A stretch of 64,000 bases of DNA from Pilaira anomala (taxonomy: Eukaryota > Mucoromycota > Mucoromycetes > Mucorales > Mucoraceae): positions 647,501 to 711,500 of the forward strand of contig JAIXMQ010000001.1 of NCBI GenBank assembly GCA_025716855.1, written 5' to 3'. Positions 35,731 through 48,765 of the stretch are shown one piece after another (within the stretch, counting starts at the first letter, position 1; each line of letters starts with the position of its first letter). The notes beneath the pieces are model-generated. The model had not been told where the DNA came from. It saw only the letters and a program-made list of their open reading frames with translations, and searched no databases. The position numbers and the translations under genes are program-made.

Positions 35731-38651
35731 TTAAAGAGACTTCTTTAAGAACTCCCGATATTGAAGAATATTTCGCTTAGCTATTCTCTTTAAAATCAAC
35801 CTAAAGGTGGGCAAAGTTTCTTCATTATCCCATCCTTTATCATATCTTAAATTATTCTATATTTGAAATGGTTTTTAGTGTATATTCATGTCTTTTTTTT
35901 AAAAGAAAAGAATTACTTACATAAAGTAAATCCATCATGCGTTCTGTGTCTTGGTATAAACTATTCATGTAATGTAAACAAAAGACGCCGCAGTCCACAA
36001 GATTCTTTTGATTAGGACAACTAGTGTGAACAAATTCAGGTTCGACGAAATCCTCTTCTTTTACTTTCAATTTTTTCATGGCTTCTTTCTTCAAATACTC
36101 AGCAGTATTCTTACATGTTTCATATCTATTTCCTCCTAATGAATCGAATACCATAATGTAAGGTCTATATAAAACAAAATAAATGAATATACGAATAGTT
36201 ATACATATATAAAAAAAAAGGAACTTACTTTTTGCTATCAAGTTTTGTTCCAGCCTTAATGTTCTTCACTTTTCTACCAAGTCGAGGTTTTGAGCTGAGT
36301 TCTTCTACGCCACTGTTCTCGTTTTCCAACTCATTTTCATCTGCATTATCAATAGGAAGATTCAATCCATATTGTTTACGATTTTTAATAGCGAGACCTG
36401 GGTTTGTGACAACAACTAAATACCAATGATTATTTTGAGCAACTGGAATAATAATTAATTTCTTTTCAAAGATATTGACTCTTGCAGTCCATCGTTCGAT
36501 TTTATCATAATTGATAGAACTACCATCACCAGCTAATTTCGTATAAAAGAAGGAACTGAAGGTATGTGCAGAAGCGTTAGGATTTTGATCTGCCCAAATC
36601 TTAGGGAAAATATCCAATAAAGAGTCATTTAAAAAGTGTCCTTCTTCCAATCTGTCTAAATCTTTTGCATAAAGTGTGACTGATTTTTTGCCTCCAAAAG
36701 GGTATGTCAATATGTGTTGATCAACTCCGATAGGTTTTATAGGGATATGGTCAATTGGATCGTCAGGAGGTTCTGGAGCTTCTTCTGGTGTGCTTTCAAC
36801 AAGTTCGCTTAATGCGTCTTCATACTCTGAGGATTCATCTTCGCTATTTTGAATTGATTTTTCCTTATTGGCTGGTAAAGGCTTTGGCTTATAGTTAGGT
36901 TGAAGCGAAACAGGCAATTGGTATACAGAGGATGTTCTCAAAACACTTTCGCCTAATGAAGGACGAGCATTAGCACTTGTTTGTGATTCTTGATAGGGAT
37001 TTCTTTGTTTAGGTAGAGGATGTACAGGTCTGCTAGATTTTCTTTGAACTGGTACTGCTTCTGCTTCATTTGAGTTTAATCTTTGTTGAAGACGGGCTTT
37101 CATCATATCCTTTTGTTTGTCAATAAAAGAACGCTTATCCTCTTTTGGGCTTTCAATATGTGGGGTTGGTATCGTTGTTGGCTTTTTGTGATAGATGTGG
37201 TTCATAGGTGATGGTGGGGTTTTTCTTGTAGGTGGAGGAGGAGTTGGAGAGCGGGAAGGTGAGGGAGATGGAGATGGTGAGGTGGCAAATGGAAGCTTTC
37301 GTCCAGTAGCGATATTTACTGCGGTTGCTACTTTCTTTACACTAGCAATCATGGAACTAATAGTCGAGTAATCTTTTCTCTTTCCAAGGGATGATATAGT
37401 TGGTTGAGAATACCTAAAGTCTGGTTTACGTGATGGTATAGGTGATTTTTCTTCAGATCTTTCTTCTTTTCGGTCATTTTCTTCCTGTCTTCTTTGATTT
37501 CTTTCATTGCGAAGTTTTTTTGCCATTCTTTTCTCGATATTGTCTTTGCCTTTCTCTTTATCACTATCACTTTCGTTTTCACTGCTACTGCTGTTATCAC
37601 GTTGAATTATTCGTCGTTTTCGAGATACAGGTGGTGGTGATAATCGTGCTGATGGCGCTTGAGGTGGTGATAATCGTGTTGCTGCTACTCGTGGTGATGG
37701 TAATCGTGTTGACGCTACTCGTGGTGATGGTAATCGTGTTGATGTTACATGCGGTGGTGATAGTTGTGTTGATGGTGCTTGTGTTGGTGATAATCGTGTT
37801 GATGGTGCTTGTCTTGATGGTGATAATCGTGTTGATGGTGCTTGTCTTGATGGTGCTTGTGTTGGTGATAATCGTGTTGATGGTGCTTGTGTTGATGATA
37901 ATCGTGTTGATGGTGCTTGTGTTGATGATAATCGTGTTGATGGCACTCGTGGTGCTGATAATCGTGTTGATGATACTTGTGTTGTAGAAAGTGCATTGTT
38001 CTCATCCTCTTCATCCGTAATTACAATCACATTTCCGTCTTCACGAGGGCTAACTCTGTTGCTTTTTCTGGTGGGTATGTGATTCATATTATTATCTTTT
38101 GAAACAGCAGTTCCTCGTGTGTGCTTAATTATTGAATTATTGGTGTTATGCTATACAAATACGAATGAGTTTTTTATTTTCAATTACATAAGCAAACTTT
38201 TTTCTTTTCAGTCTACGTTACCTGTGTAGAACCGTCTTTACGTTGCATTCGTGCTATATATATTCAAATATATACAAAAGTTATTATCAGTAAATAAACT
38301 ATTAGGAAAAAAGGAGAAAACTTACAGGTTATTCTTGGACCAGCACTGGAATAATCGCAAGTCTATTTTAATAGTAATCGTCAATACAAAAAGCACATGT
38401 TTCTAATTTATTACCATACTTACTGGATTCTGTGGGATAGGGATAGGAAGTCCTTTTGCTGGTTTTTTATTTCTTGATGCGGCATAATTAGGTTCTTTTT
38501 CAGAAAGGAAGTTCTATACCGATTATAAAAAAACAACATAATAATTAGAAAGACATAAAACAAATGCCAATGTAAATAGTTAATAAAGTATATATATACT
38601 TACGATTTTATTACTAGGAGAATCGTGCGGCCGACTACTGACGTTTCTCAT
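35731..38651 (-). CDS. SUMO-specific protease, Ulp2/SENP6-7-like (C48)
   Basis: Seven exons: 38651-38604, 38513-38424, 38362-38326, 38253-38222, 38150-36229, 36164-35921, 35856-35731; 832 aa. A long disordered N-terminus contains a decapeptide repeat (APSTRLSPTQ-like). The protease domain begins about residue 560 with YPFGGKKSVTLYAKDLDRL and HFLNDSLLDIF. The catalytic residues are H645 (NNHWYLVVV), D717 (VFDSLGG), Q762 (SCPNQKN) and C768 (VDCGVFCLHY). The 72-residue gap between His and Asp is much longer than in Ulp1 and fits the Ulp2/SENP6-7 branch, which trims poly-SUMO chains in the nucleus. The last exon gives WDNEETLPTFRLILKRIAKR. The 3' flank carries LINE debris and tail-like copies. 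Confidence 0.9.
37637..37980 (-). repeat. 30-bp coding minisatellite in the SUMO-protease gene
   Basis: About 11 imperfect 30-bp units encode the decapeptide pattern (A/V)(P/A)STRLS(P/S)(T/P)(Q/R), with some shortened units. It lies in the disordered N-terminal region, so copy number may vary without harming the protease domain. Confidence 0.9.
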
Positions 38652-38758
38652 TGTGTGAATTAATAAAGTATATACAAAAGAAAAAGAAAAGTTATAAAAT
38701 AAAACAAGAAACAATTTTTTCTTTTATAAAGAAAAAAAAAAAGTGACCTTTTTATTTT

Positions 38759-41700
38759 TTAAATGAATCTGTGCAGAATATTCAAAGTTTGTAAAGGCTC
38801 TGTATCATTTAATTCAAGAGCAAATAAAAAGCATGTTTTTGCTCTATCAACTCTACCAAACTTATAATGTAATAAACCATGTTGATACCATGCTTCTGAA
38901 GAATCCCAGCCTAATCCAAGTGTTATTCGTTCTAATAAACCTTCTGCTAAATCTTGTTGTTCATATTCAATTAACAGCTTTGCTTTAGCCACTTGACTAG
39001 GTATATGATCCATATCTAGTATAAGTGCTTTTTCAAACGCGTCTGATGCAACTTGCTTCATTTCTTTAATTGCCTTCATATCTTCCTTACTCTTCTTTTT
39101 CTTTCCTTGAATCAAATCACGTGCTTTTAAGCTCAGCTGGCCAAGTTGGAACCAAACTCCTGGATCTCCTAATCCCAATTGCTCTGCCTCTCCTAACGCT
39201 TTATTCGCTTCATCTAGTAATCCTGCTTTTATATATGTCTTGGTAGACATGAGCCAGAGTGTGACTAATAAACTATGCCAACGTGTCTTTTGTCGTATTT
39301 CAAATGCTTGGTGGTGCTGCTGAAACGTACTGACAATTAATCCATCCCGTGTGACTGAGTTCGATGTTTTACTACTCACACTATTTCTACGAAGGCTTCC
39401 CATAGAATAGGCTGGTGTCAATAGAGAAGCTAAAGAAACCGCAGGTGAGTTAGCGTTGCTATCTGAAACAAGCGAACGATTACTATCTAATATCTAAAAT
39501 TTAATAAAACAGTTTATGCTAAAAAAAAAAAAAAAAATATGAATTACCATTGTCTTGAACAGAATTAGTACTAGAGGCTGCTGCGGTACCTATTCTTCTA
39601 ACTAGGCCTAAATCAATTAACTGTAAACTTCTCTTTCTCAAGTCTGTCTCATTATTGAGTGTATTCTTTGCGCGATGCTGGATAAAAGAAGCAATAGGAG
39701 GTTGATTACGATTACTACCTCGACGAGCAGAAGATTGTCTTGATAAAGAAGTAGAGACTGAAGAAGAATCATCTGAAAGGGTATCAAATTCTGAGTCATT
39801 CTTTTGAAGTTGAGAATAAGCTTTGTTGGACTCCTCTACAGAAGAAGCTCTAGGACGTGCCGTACCTGCTGATAAACTACTTCTCATCGAATTTAATGAA
39901 GTACGACGAATTAATGAAACACTTGTCTTTCTCTTTTTTACTGTAGGAGATGGAGGAGATAGAGATAAAACCTCTTCAACTACTTCTGTTATACCTAGTT
40001 GTTGCGTCAATTGCGTATATATTTCAAACAATTCTTTATACTGATCCATAACATTCTCAGGTCCTTCCATAGCTTCCTTTAAAGTAAGTTGGGTCATACG
40101 TATAGAGAGATAAGATTCCGCTTTCTGATATAAATCACTAGCACTCACTTCATTACTGTTCCATGAGAATACTGGAATACCGGTAGTCGACGATACATTT
40201 TTTGTAGATAGTTGAAGGCCAGCTTCAAGTGTCTTGAGGGCTTTAGGTAAATCATCTGTCCGTTTGCAAGAATACAAGAGCGCTAAAAGATGCCAAGAAT
40301 CTGCATTATTTGGTTGTAATTCAATTGACTTACTGATAGAGTGAATAGCAGCATGCGTATCACGAGTCAAAGCCTGTTGTAATGCTAATTCATAATAACT
40401 CTTCCAGCATTTATCAATGACGATTGCTCTTTTCAATGACTTGATGGATTCTTCATGGTGCAAAGCACGTAAATCATGGTCTTCGCATTGAGAAGCTATG
40501 AGACCATAGGAAGTTCCACGCGCACGATGTACCTCAGCCAATTTCGTAGTAGTCTGGGATTCAATCAATAAATCAAGAGCCAAATCAGACAAATAAGCGG
40601 CTAGTTTCCCATTTTGTTCTTCATGGCCGTATAGTTTGATACCGGCTAAAGTAACATCAATAATGGACTCGATGGATTCATATGTATATTCTGGAAGACG
40701 TTTAATGATATTTTTGGCCTTTGAAGTAGTTGTCAATGCTGGAGTAAGATCTGTAGCGGAATCCTTTTCTTCAGGATTAAATGTCTCTCCGTGCATATTC
40801 TTGGTATCATCTAGAATAAAACCTGTATCGAAATCTGGTACACCCATTAAATCAAGATAAGCACGAAGAGCATATTTGGCTTCTTCTAAACTACCAAGTC
40901 TTAGTAGATTAAAGAAGGTGTATCTACTCACAGTAGGATCATTAAAAGTAGACACTTTCAATTGATATAAAAACTTTTTTTTTTTTTTTTTGCCTCAAAA
41001 GTTAGTTTTTTTTTTTTGTGAATAATAGATGTATTACATTATAAGCAACATACTTGAAGTACTCTTCTGATATGACTTTTTTCGCCCCAGCCAATAACAT
41101 TATGAGAGTCCATTATCATATTTGCAAGTGACATACCATATTCACTTTGAGCGGTTGTACTTAAATAAGGTGATATTACAGTGAACAAATGTCTAAATAG
41201 GTTCATCAAGACTGAAAGTTCTTCAAATGCCGCTTTTTCATTAGGTACGTTTGTACCAATACTTTTTGTAGATGGTACATATGCATCATCCTGATATAAT
41301 TTAACGAGGTAATCCACATAGAATTTAAATAGGACCCAGCGCCTAAACATACGCCAATGGGGACTCCAATGAGAAGAAACTAATTGAACATAAGAACGCA
41401 TCATACCCAAAGTATCTTCAACAGAAAGACTATCTCAAATAGAATTTAAATAAACCAATTTTACTTTATAGACAAGCATATGTACTATACTTACTTCAAT
41501 CTTAACTTTAATAAAGTACCACGATAAAGACACTCTTCAATCCAAAAAGACAACATGATACCTCTTTCTTGGGGGTGTAATTCTACAGCGCTCCAAGCAG
41601 CATTATACGATTCTATCGCAGCTTCATAGTTCTGATTCATTTCTAAACAAATGCCTTTCATGGCTCTTGCTTGTACCAGCAATACTAAACCATAACCTGT

Positions 41701-42303
41701 TTGTACATCCTCCATACGTAAAGCTAAATTTTGTAACACATTTAAAGCTAATTCGTATTGTCCTGATTCAAAATAAATTCTTCCCAATAAGATTTTGGAA
41801 AACTTTTTTTTTAAAAATGTTTAGTAACACATATGAAAACCTTAAAAAAAAAAATTAGAATGGTCCGTTCATACCTGCATTTGCCAATGATCAGTACTTG
41901 TAAGCTCGATATTTTCGTTCTCTTCTAAATTTAAAAAATCAAGTCGCTTTACTAAATGAGTAACTTTTTCTGGATCAATGATAGGTAAAATAGTGATATG
42001 AACAAGATCGTCATGTTGGTGAATAATATCCCAGCCCTTCTTTTCAATATCTGAAGAGGATTTTAATAATTGTATTAATTCTACTTCTGTAGAGATAGTT
42101 GTTTCAAGTACTAATTATCATATATAAAAAAAAAATTAGAAGAAAAAATAAAACAGTAAAAATCATGCAGTTTTATTTATCTAACCTGAGTCTTCTGGTA
42201 AAAGCCGCTTATATTTTCTTGATAGTTCAAGACAAGTAGACCATTGAGCTCTACAACGAGCTAAATCAATTTCTTCCAGTAATGCTGATTTCTTTTGTTC
42301 CAT
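38759..42303 (-). CDS. YPP1: TPR scaffold of the plasma-membrane PI4-kinase complex (Ypp1/TTC7 family)
   Basis: Six exons: 42303-42186, 42110-41875, 41802-41495, 41429-41054, 40973-39548, 39486-38759; 1063 aa. The protein is almost wholly helical TPR-like repeats, for example LLGRIYFESGQYELALNVLQ, ARAMKGICLEMNQNYEAAIE, and near the end GLLHYKFGRVDRAKTCFLFA. The central block SRYTFFNLLRLGSLEEAKYA and its LRAYLDLMGVPD continuation fit the TTC7/Ypp1 family, as do the overall length and a Ser-rich loop (residues about 690-800). Family members recruit Stt4/PI4KA with Efr3 to make PI4P at the plasma membrane. Two of its introns (ending 41803 and 40974) have 3' splice sites made of an A-run plus G. 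It lies 107 bp upstream of the SUMO-protease start on the same strand. Confidence 0.82.
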
Positions 42304-43295
42304 TTTGTTGTATAGAAAAAAAAAAAAAAAAGGGAAAGGGTAATAATTATGTACAAAAATATATTTATAATAGAACAATGGTAAGACCATTAATTTACAC
42401 GTGTAAAGTTAGTCAATTTATTTCAACCAAAACAGGTGTTTCTTTCGATGAGAAAATTATAAGGTCTTCTTGTGTTCGATATTATGCCCTTTTTTTATTG
42501 TTGGATTTTTGCCTAAAAATCCCCTTTTTACATGATTTGATTGGCTGTAGTACTTTCTTTTTCTTTGTCAAAAAAAAAAAAACTAATTGAGATCAGTGAA
42601 CACATAGCATAGCGTAGAGCCTTTGCTATTGTAATGCAATGGTAGTTTTAAATGGGCTGTCTTTTTTTTTTTTTTAAAAAAAAAAAAGGCTCTCAAAGTA
42701 GCAAAAGAAGTAATTACAATGATATTTACAAGACAGCTTCCACAAAAGCAACAGTAAAATATTTGACTGAATATTTTATCTTGAAAGTATACTCATTACG
42801 TTGGTTGTTTTTTGCATGCTTATCAGATGAGAATAATTGTACCAAATGCAACAACAACATTAACTTTTTATTTTAAAGTTAATTTTTAGTAGGCTATAAA
42901 AAGTTTTATATTTGTCAATTATAGGTACAAATGTACCAACATTAAGATTGCTGAGTGATATTGTATTTGGAAAATCAAATTTCCGTGTAGCATTTTGTTG
43001 CTTCAATCTGCGCTTAAAATAAACGTGACGGTAACATCTAGACAGTGCATGAATTGTTGCAGGGTAATTGAAATAAACGGTACGGAGGGATCACATGCAC
43101 TATACATACATTTTTTGCCTTGTTTTCCTCTTTTATCAGATATTGTAGAATATCTCGTGATGTTTGTTTTTATTTTAATTCAGGTTAATAATGTATTGTT
43201 CTAAATGAAAATGCTTAAACTGTTTGATTAAGTTTTATGGATGAGTGTGCTACCTTGTCTATTAACTGACTCTTTACTAAATGGATTACCATCAT

Positions 43296-43331
<36 letters not shown>

Positions 43332-43590
43332 TATATATGTATTTTACGCAGCACTCTATTTTTTTTTTTTTTTTTATAATCTCTCACATGTAGTACAAGT
43401 TTAACAGCTGTTGTATTTGAAGATATTTGAATAAACCTATAGTTTTTCGAGAAAAAGAGATTTGTTTTCTTTATTTATAGTTAAAAAAAAAAAGGCCGTG
43501 TGTATATCGTTTGTGTGTTTGTGCGTATGTTTGTTGTGTGAGTGAATGTGTGAATCGTAAAGAGTTCGAATAAGATAAAAAAAAGAAAAT
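42304..43590. other. Intergenic region
   Basis: 1.3 kb between the YPP1-like start and the ARF1 stop. Short low-complexity frames only, and a T(n)A(n) junction at about 42662-42687. There is no supported gene. Confidence 0.6.
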
Positions 43591-44666
<1,076 letters not shown>

Positions 44667-45567
44667 ATGTCTGACAGGTAACAATAAGAATAATATAAAT
44701 AAGGTTACAAAAAGGAAAAAAAAAAAAAAAAGAAACTAAATTGACAAGTAACTATAGTAACAGAGCTATTCCCGCACCTATTTATGTTGCCGAGACACTT
44801 TTAAAAAAGAGAAAGACTAACGAGAAGGGAGCTGCCATCAAAGCTAGACAAAGATTAGAACTCAAGAAGGTAAAAATAGATTTGCATATTGAAACGAAAA
44901 AAAGTGAAAAAGACGAACTGACTGTTTATTATAGACCAAGAAAGATCTTAGAAAGACACAATTCAAGCGTGCTGATGAATTTATTCGTGATCACCGTCTT
45001 ACTGAAAAGCAAGGTAAACGTCTTCGTGCTTTATCTCAGGGTAAATTGAAGGGATCCAACAAAAAGGGAGATGGAAAGCTTGTATTTGTCGCTCGTATCA
45101 AGACAGAGAGTGCTATTCACCCCAAGATCAAAAAGACATTGGGTAAACTTCGTTTGTTAAAGATGAACAGTGGTGTATTTGCAGTATGTGATGATTCTAC
45201 CATTAAGGATCTTCAACGTATTGAACCTTATGTTACTTATGGATCACCTAGCTTAAAGACTGTCCGTGATTTAGTGATGAAACGTGGTGCTACTATGATT
45301 AAGGGTATTCGTACACCTTTATCTGATAATGCCATGATTGAAGAAGCGCTCGGTGACCAAGGTGTTATTTGTTTAGAAGATATTGTTCACGAAATTGTGA
45401 ATAAGGGTGAGAACTTTAACGTTGTCAACAACTATTTGGTACCTTTCCAATTGAACGATCCTGTCAAGGGATGGCGTCAAAAGAAGTTGAAGGAAATTAC
45501 TGAAAGAATCAACGAAGAAGAAAGTGCAGAAGATGATATCAATAAGTTGGTCGAAGTCATGAACTAG
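44667..45567 (+). CDS. RPL7: 60S ribosomal protein L7 (uL30)
   Basis: Exons 44667-44677 (11 nt), 44749-44869, 44935-45567; 254 aa. The tiny first exon encodes MSD plus two bases of the next serine codon. The protein carries PAPIYVAETLLKKRK, FKRADEFIRDHRLTEKQGKR, FVARIKTESAIHPKIKKTL, MNSGVFAVCDDSTIKDLQRI, EPYVTYGSPSLKTVRDLVMK and CLEDIVHEIVNKGENF, all L7/uL30 blocks. It sits in the large ribosomal subunit. Introns directly after the start and within the lysine-rich N-terminus are common in fungal ribosomal protein genes. Confidence 0.96.
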
Positions 45568-46577
45568 ATTTTATGATTATTATTATTATTATTATTAGAA
45601 TTCCTCAACAAAATACAAATTACCTATCCTCTCACACTCACACTCACACAAACACACCTTAAATTCACCCACTACACAAAAAAGAAAAAAAAATAAGAAA
45701 AAAAAATATATATACAACACATCCATTTTCATAGTATTACTAGCAGTAATAATTTTGCTCCTTTTCTCTCTCTTTTATCTCTTATTTTTATATATAAAAA
45801 ATGCATATTTGTTTTGTACAGCCATTATAGAAAGAATATAAAAAGTCCCATGTTTATTATGTTTGTCTTCTCCTCTGTCTCTCTCTGTCTCTCTCTTTTT
45901 TTTTTATATATATATTATAATCGACCTTTTAAATTTAACGGCCTATTTATTACTATGTGAAATAATATGATTGCATAAAAAACTTAGTTAAATCTATGAC
46001 AGTCTCCTGTAAATCACTTATCTCCTTAAAAATAAATAAATATGTAAATAAAAATGCCCTGCAGACAAAATGCAATCATGGCATTTTTTTTTTTTTTATG
46101 AAATAATAATGTCAGTTAAAGGGCAATGATCCACTTTTTTTTTTCTGGACTTTTTTCAATAGTGTAGTTAAGGGCGAAAATAAAATGTAAATGTCCAGTT
46201 GTATTTTTAATCTTATTGGGATTGACTTGAACATTTGTAGTACAAAACTCACTCCCAAATGTAATAGACAAGTCTCCTTTAAAAGATTTGTTTAAAGTTG
46301 GTTTTTTTTTATTTTTATTTAGAAAGAAAAGAAAAGGTTGAATTTTAATCTGATGAAGAGTTCAAAATAGTATATTATAGCATTGTTAGCAAAAAAAAAA
46401 AGGAAAAAAAAAAAGTACGATATGTGATATATATTTATATATGTACATTTGCCACAGAAATTTATTTTCTCGCGTATCTACATATATACGTGTCGGTGAG
46501 ATTTACTAAAAAGGTTAATAAAAAGTGTTTTCTTTCACTCCTAAAAAAAAAATACAGGAGTGAGACAAGTTTAGAAA

Positions 46578-46618
<41 letters not shown>

Positions 46619-48765
46619 CCTGCAATCAATATTAATACTTCATTTGTCAAGGAAAAAAAACATAAAAGATGTAAATAAATATTTACTTTATGTCAATTTA
46701 CACTTTATAACTGTAAACCCTTTTTTTTTTCATGCATTGATAAGACGGGCTTACATACAATATATAATGCAGTCAGAGTCGATTGGAAAACTTTTTTTTT
46801 AAAAGTATGTATTAAGCTACATAATCTTTACAATTGTCAATTTATTAACTATATGGTCCTTCTATCACAAGATATTAACGAATGCATGTATATTAATTTT
46901 CAAAAAAGTATACTTTTTTTTTTTTTTTTTTTACATATTTAGCTTTCCCCCCCCCCCCAAATCCGCGATTTCTTTTACAAACAACCTTTATAGTTGGTTC
47001 GTCCTTCTTGTTGATGTACAGATCCTTTTGGTTGGAGTCCAAAAAAAAAAGGAACGATCGAAATTTGCAAATAATAAAATCTTTTTCCTGCATGTTTCTG
47101 TGTGTATAACAAAACTTGCATTCATTTTTTGTTTTTTTCTTGATTAGAAATAAAAATCAAGATAATCTGAGGTATGGCAAATAACGCGTAATAATATTAG
47201 TTTGGTTGAGCAATCACAGCGTTTTAAATCGGTTGATTATCAACAAAAAATTTAAAGTTTATATTGATTAAATTAAGTCAATATAAGCCAAATGATGATG
47301 AACAAATCTGTGGATCGAAAAAAAAAAATCAGGTTCCAGGTACATAAAATATATCGAATGGTTTTTCTTTTAGCTAATAAGAAATATATGTGTACACAAT
47401 TTATGTGTATAGTATTCTTCTTCCGCGGAATTTTTTTTTTCTCTTGCTAAGCGCTACTACATATTACAAAGATATATATAATGAGATCATGGAGTAAAAA
47501 TATCTCTTTTTTTTTTTCTCGTTTCGTTTTAATTTAAATGACAAAAAAATACTGTAATTACATAAACAGACAATATTTTGATAATTTCTCTGACACAGTG
47601 AGTTTACTAATGATTTGCTTTCTTTCAATGTCAATATCCAAAAAGTCCTTGCTTATAATAATTGAAACCACACACGTTACTTCTGTACCACATTTCACAG
47701 CATTTTTTTTTTTTTTTTGCATTTAATTTCATAATTTCATCTGTCCCAGATAATTTTGTTGTACATACATATGTCGTCAAAAAATAAATCCTCTAAGCTT
47801 ACTTTAGACAGAGTTTTCTATAAATGATTCATTTACATCATATATAGATTTGAAAGGGTCGTTTTTTTGCCGTGTGAATAAGAACGTTAAATAATTTTTA
47901 TATCATCTCTATTTAAACTAACGTTGATTTTAAAAGAAATTAAACGAAATCTAGATTAAAGAAACGTTTATTTTTGACGTAATAATATGCATTTTTAACT
48001 ATTTTACCTTTCTTCATAGATACCCCCGGATTATCGCTGTCGATGAGTGAGTGTACGCTAAAATAGATTTGGCGTGTTGAGATCTGAGCAATAAGATAGA
48101 TCTAAATTTGTAACTATTAATCCCTAACTGATGATAAAAAAAAAAAAGAAATATAATAAATGATGCACTATTTTTTGTGTGTGAAGAAAATGGGAAGAAC
48201 GGTAAAGCTTGTGGAAATGATTAGTTTTTTTTTTTTTTTTTTTTTTTTTTGTCATACCAGGCATCTTTGTTGTCTCTTCACGGACGTCATGATTGAAATG
48301 ATAAAATACGTTATATTGATAAATTGAATAATAAAGTTTTTTTTTTTTAAGAAAAAAAAAAAGAGTAAATCATGTTAATGTTGACAGGTATATGTATATG
48401 TATTTTTAGAGTCCAGAAGAAGATCTTCGGGAATCTTTCCCATAACTAGTTCTTGTTTATCTCTCCAAGGATCTTTCCCAGTTTTTATTTTGGAATTCAG
48501 CATGGGAGATTGTTAGGTAACACTTCTTTGCGTGATTTTGTAATTTAAAAAAAATTAAAAATATGTTAAACATTTTAAGCTAGAAGCAGACAATTATTTT
48601 GCGGAAGCGTACGCGCGAGATGAGAGACAGAGAAAGAGAGAGGTACAAATATGATTATAAATAAATAATAATAGAAAGAGTATAAAAAGACACGTACAAA
48701 CAAGTATTTCTCTTTTTTTTTTTTTTTTTTTTTTCTACAATATCTTTCTAACAAACAAAAAAAAA
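45568..48765. other. Intergenic region, 3.2 kb
   Basis: RPL7 3' flank and mannanase upstream region. Mostly A/T runs, a T35 tract near 46583-46617 and a C10 run near 46948. The only protein-like frame seen is the minus-strand one at 46116-46361, listed separately. Confidence 0.55.
46116..46361 (-). other. Possible terminal exon or gene relic of unknown function
   Basis: 81 codons without an in-frame stop and with no initial ATG. The core reads FKGDLSITFGSEFCTTNVQV, then NPNKIKNTTGHLHFIFALNY and TIEKSPEKKKWIIAL before stop. Alternating hydrophobic strands suggest a beta-rich domain. No upstream exon was found, so it may be the 3' piece of a decayed gene. The family is not recognised. Confidence 0.25.

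Noticed and set aside
37349..38014. Open frames overlapping the SUMO-protease repeat on both strands, including a His/Gln-rich one
   Set aside because: Shadow frames of the 30-bp minisatellite; the protease frame continues into a full catalytic domain.
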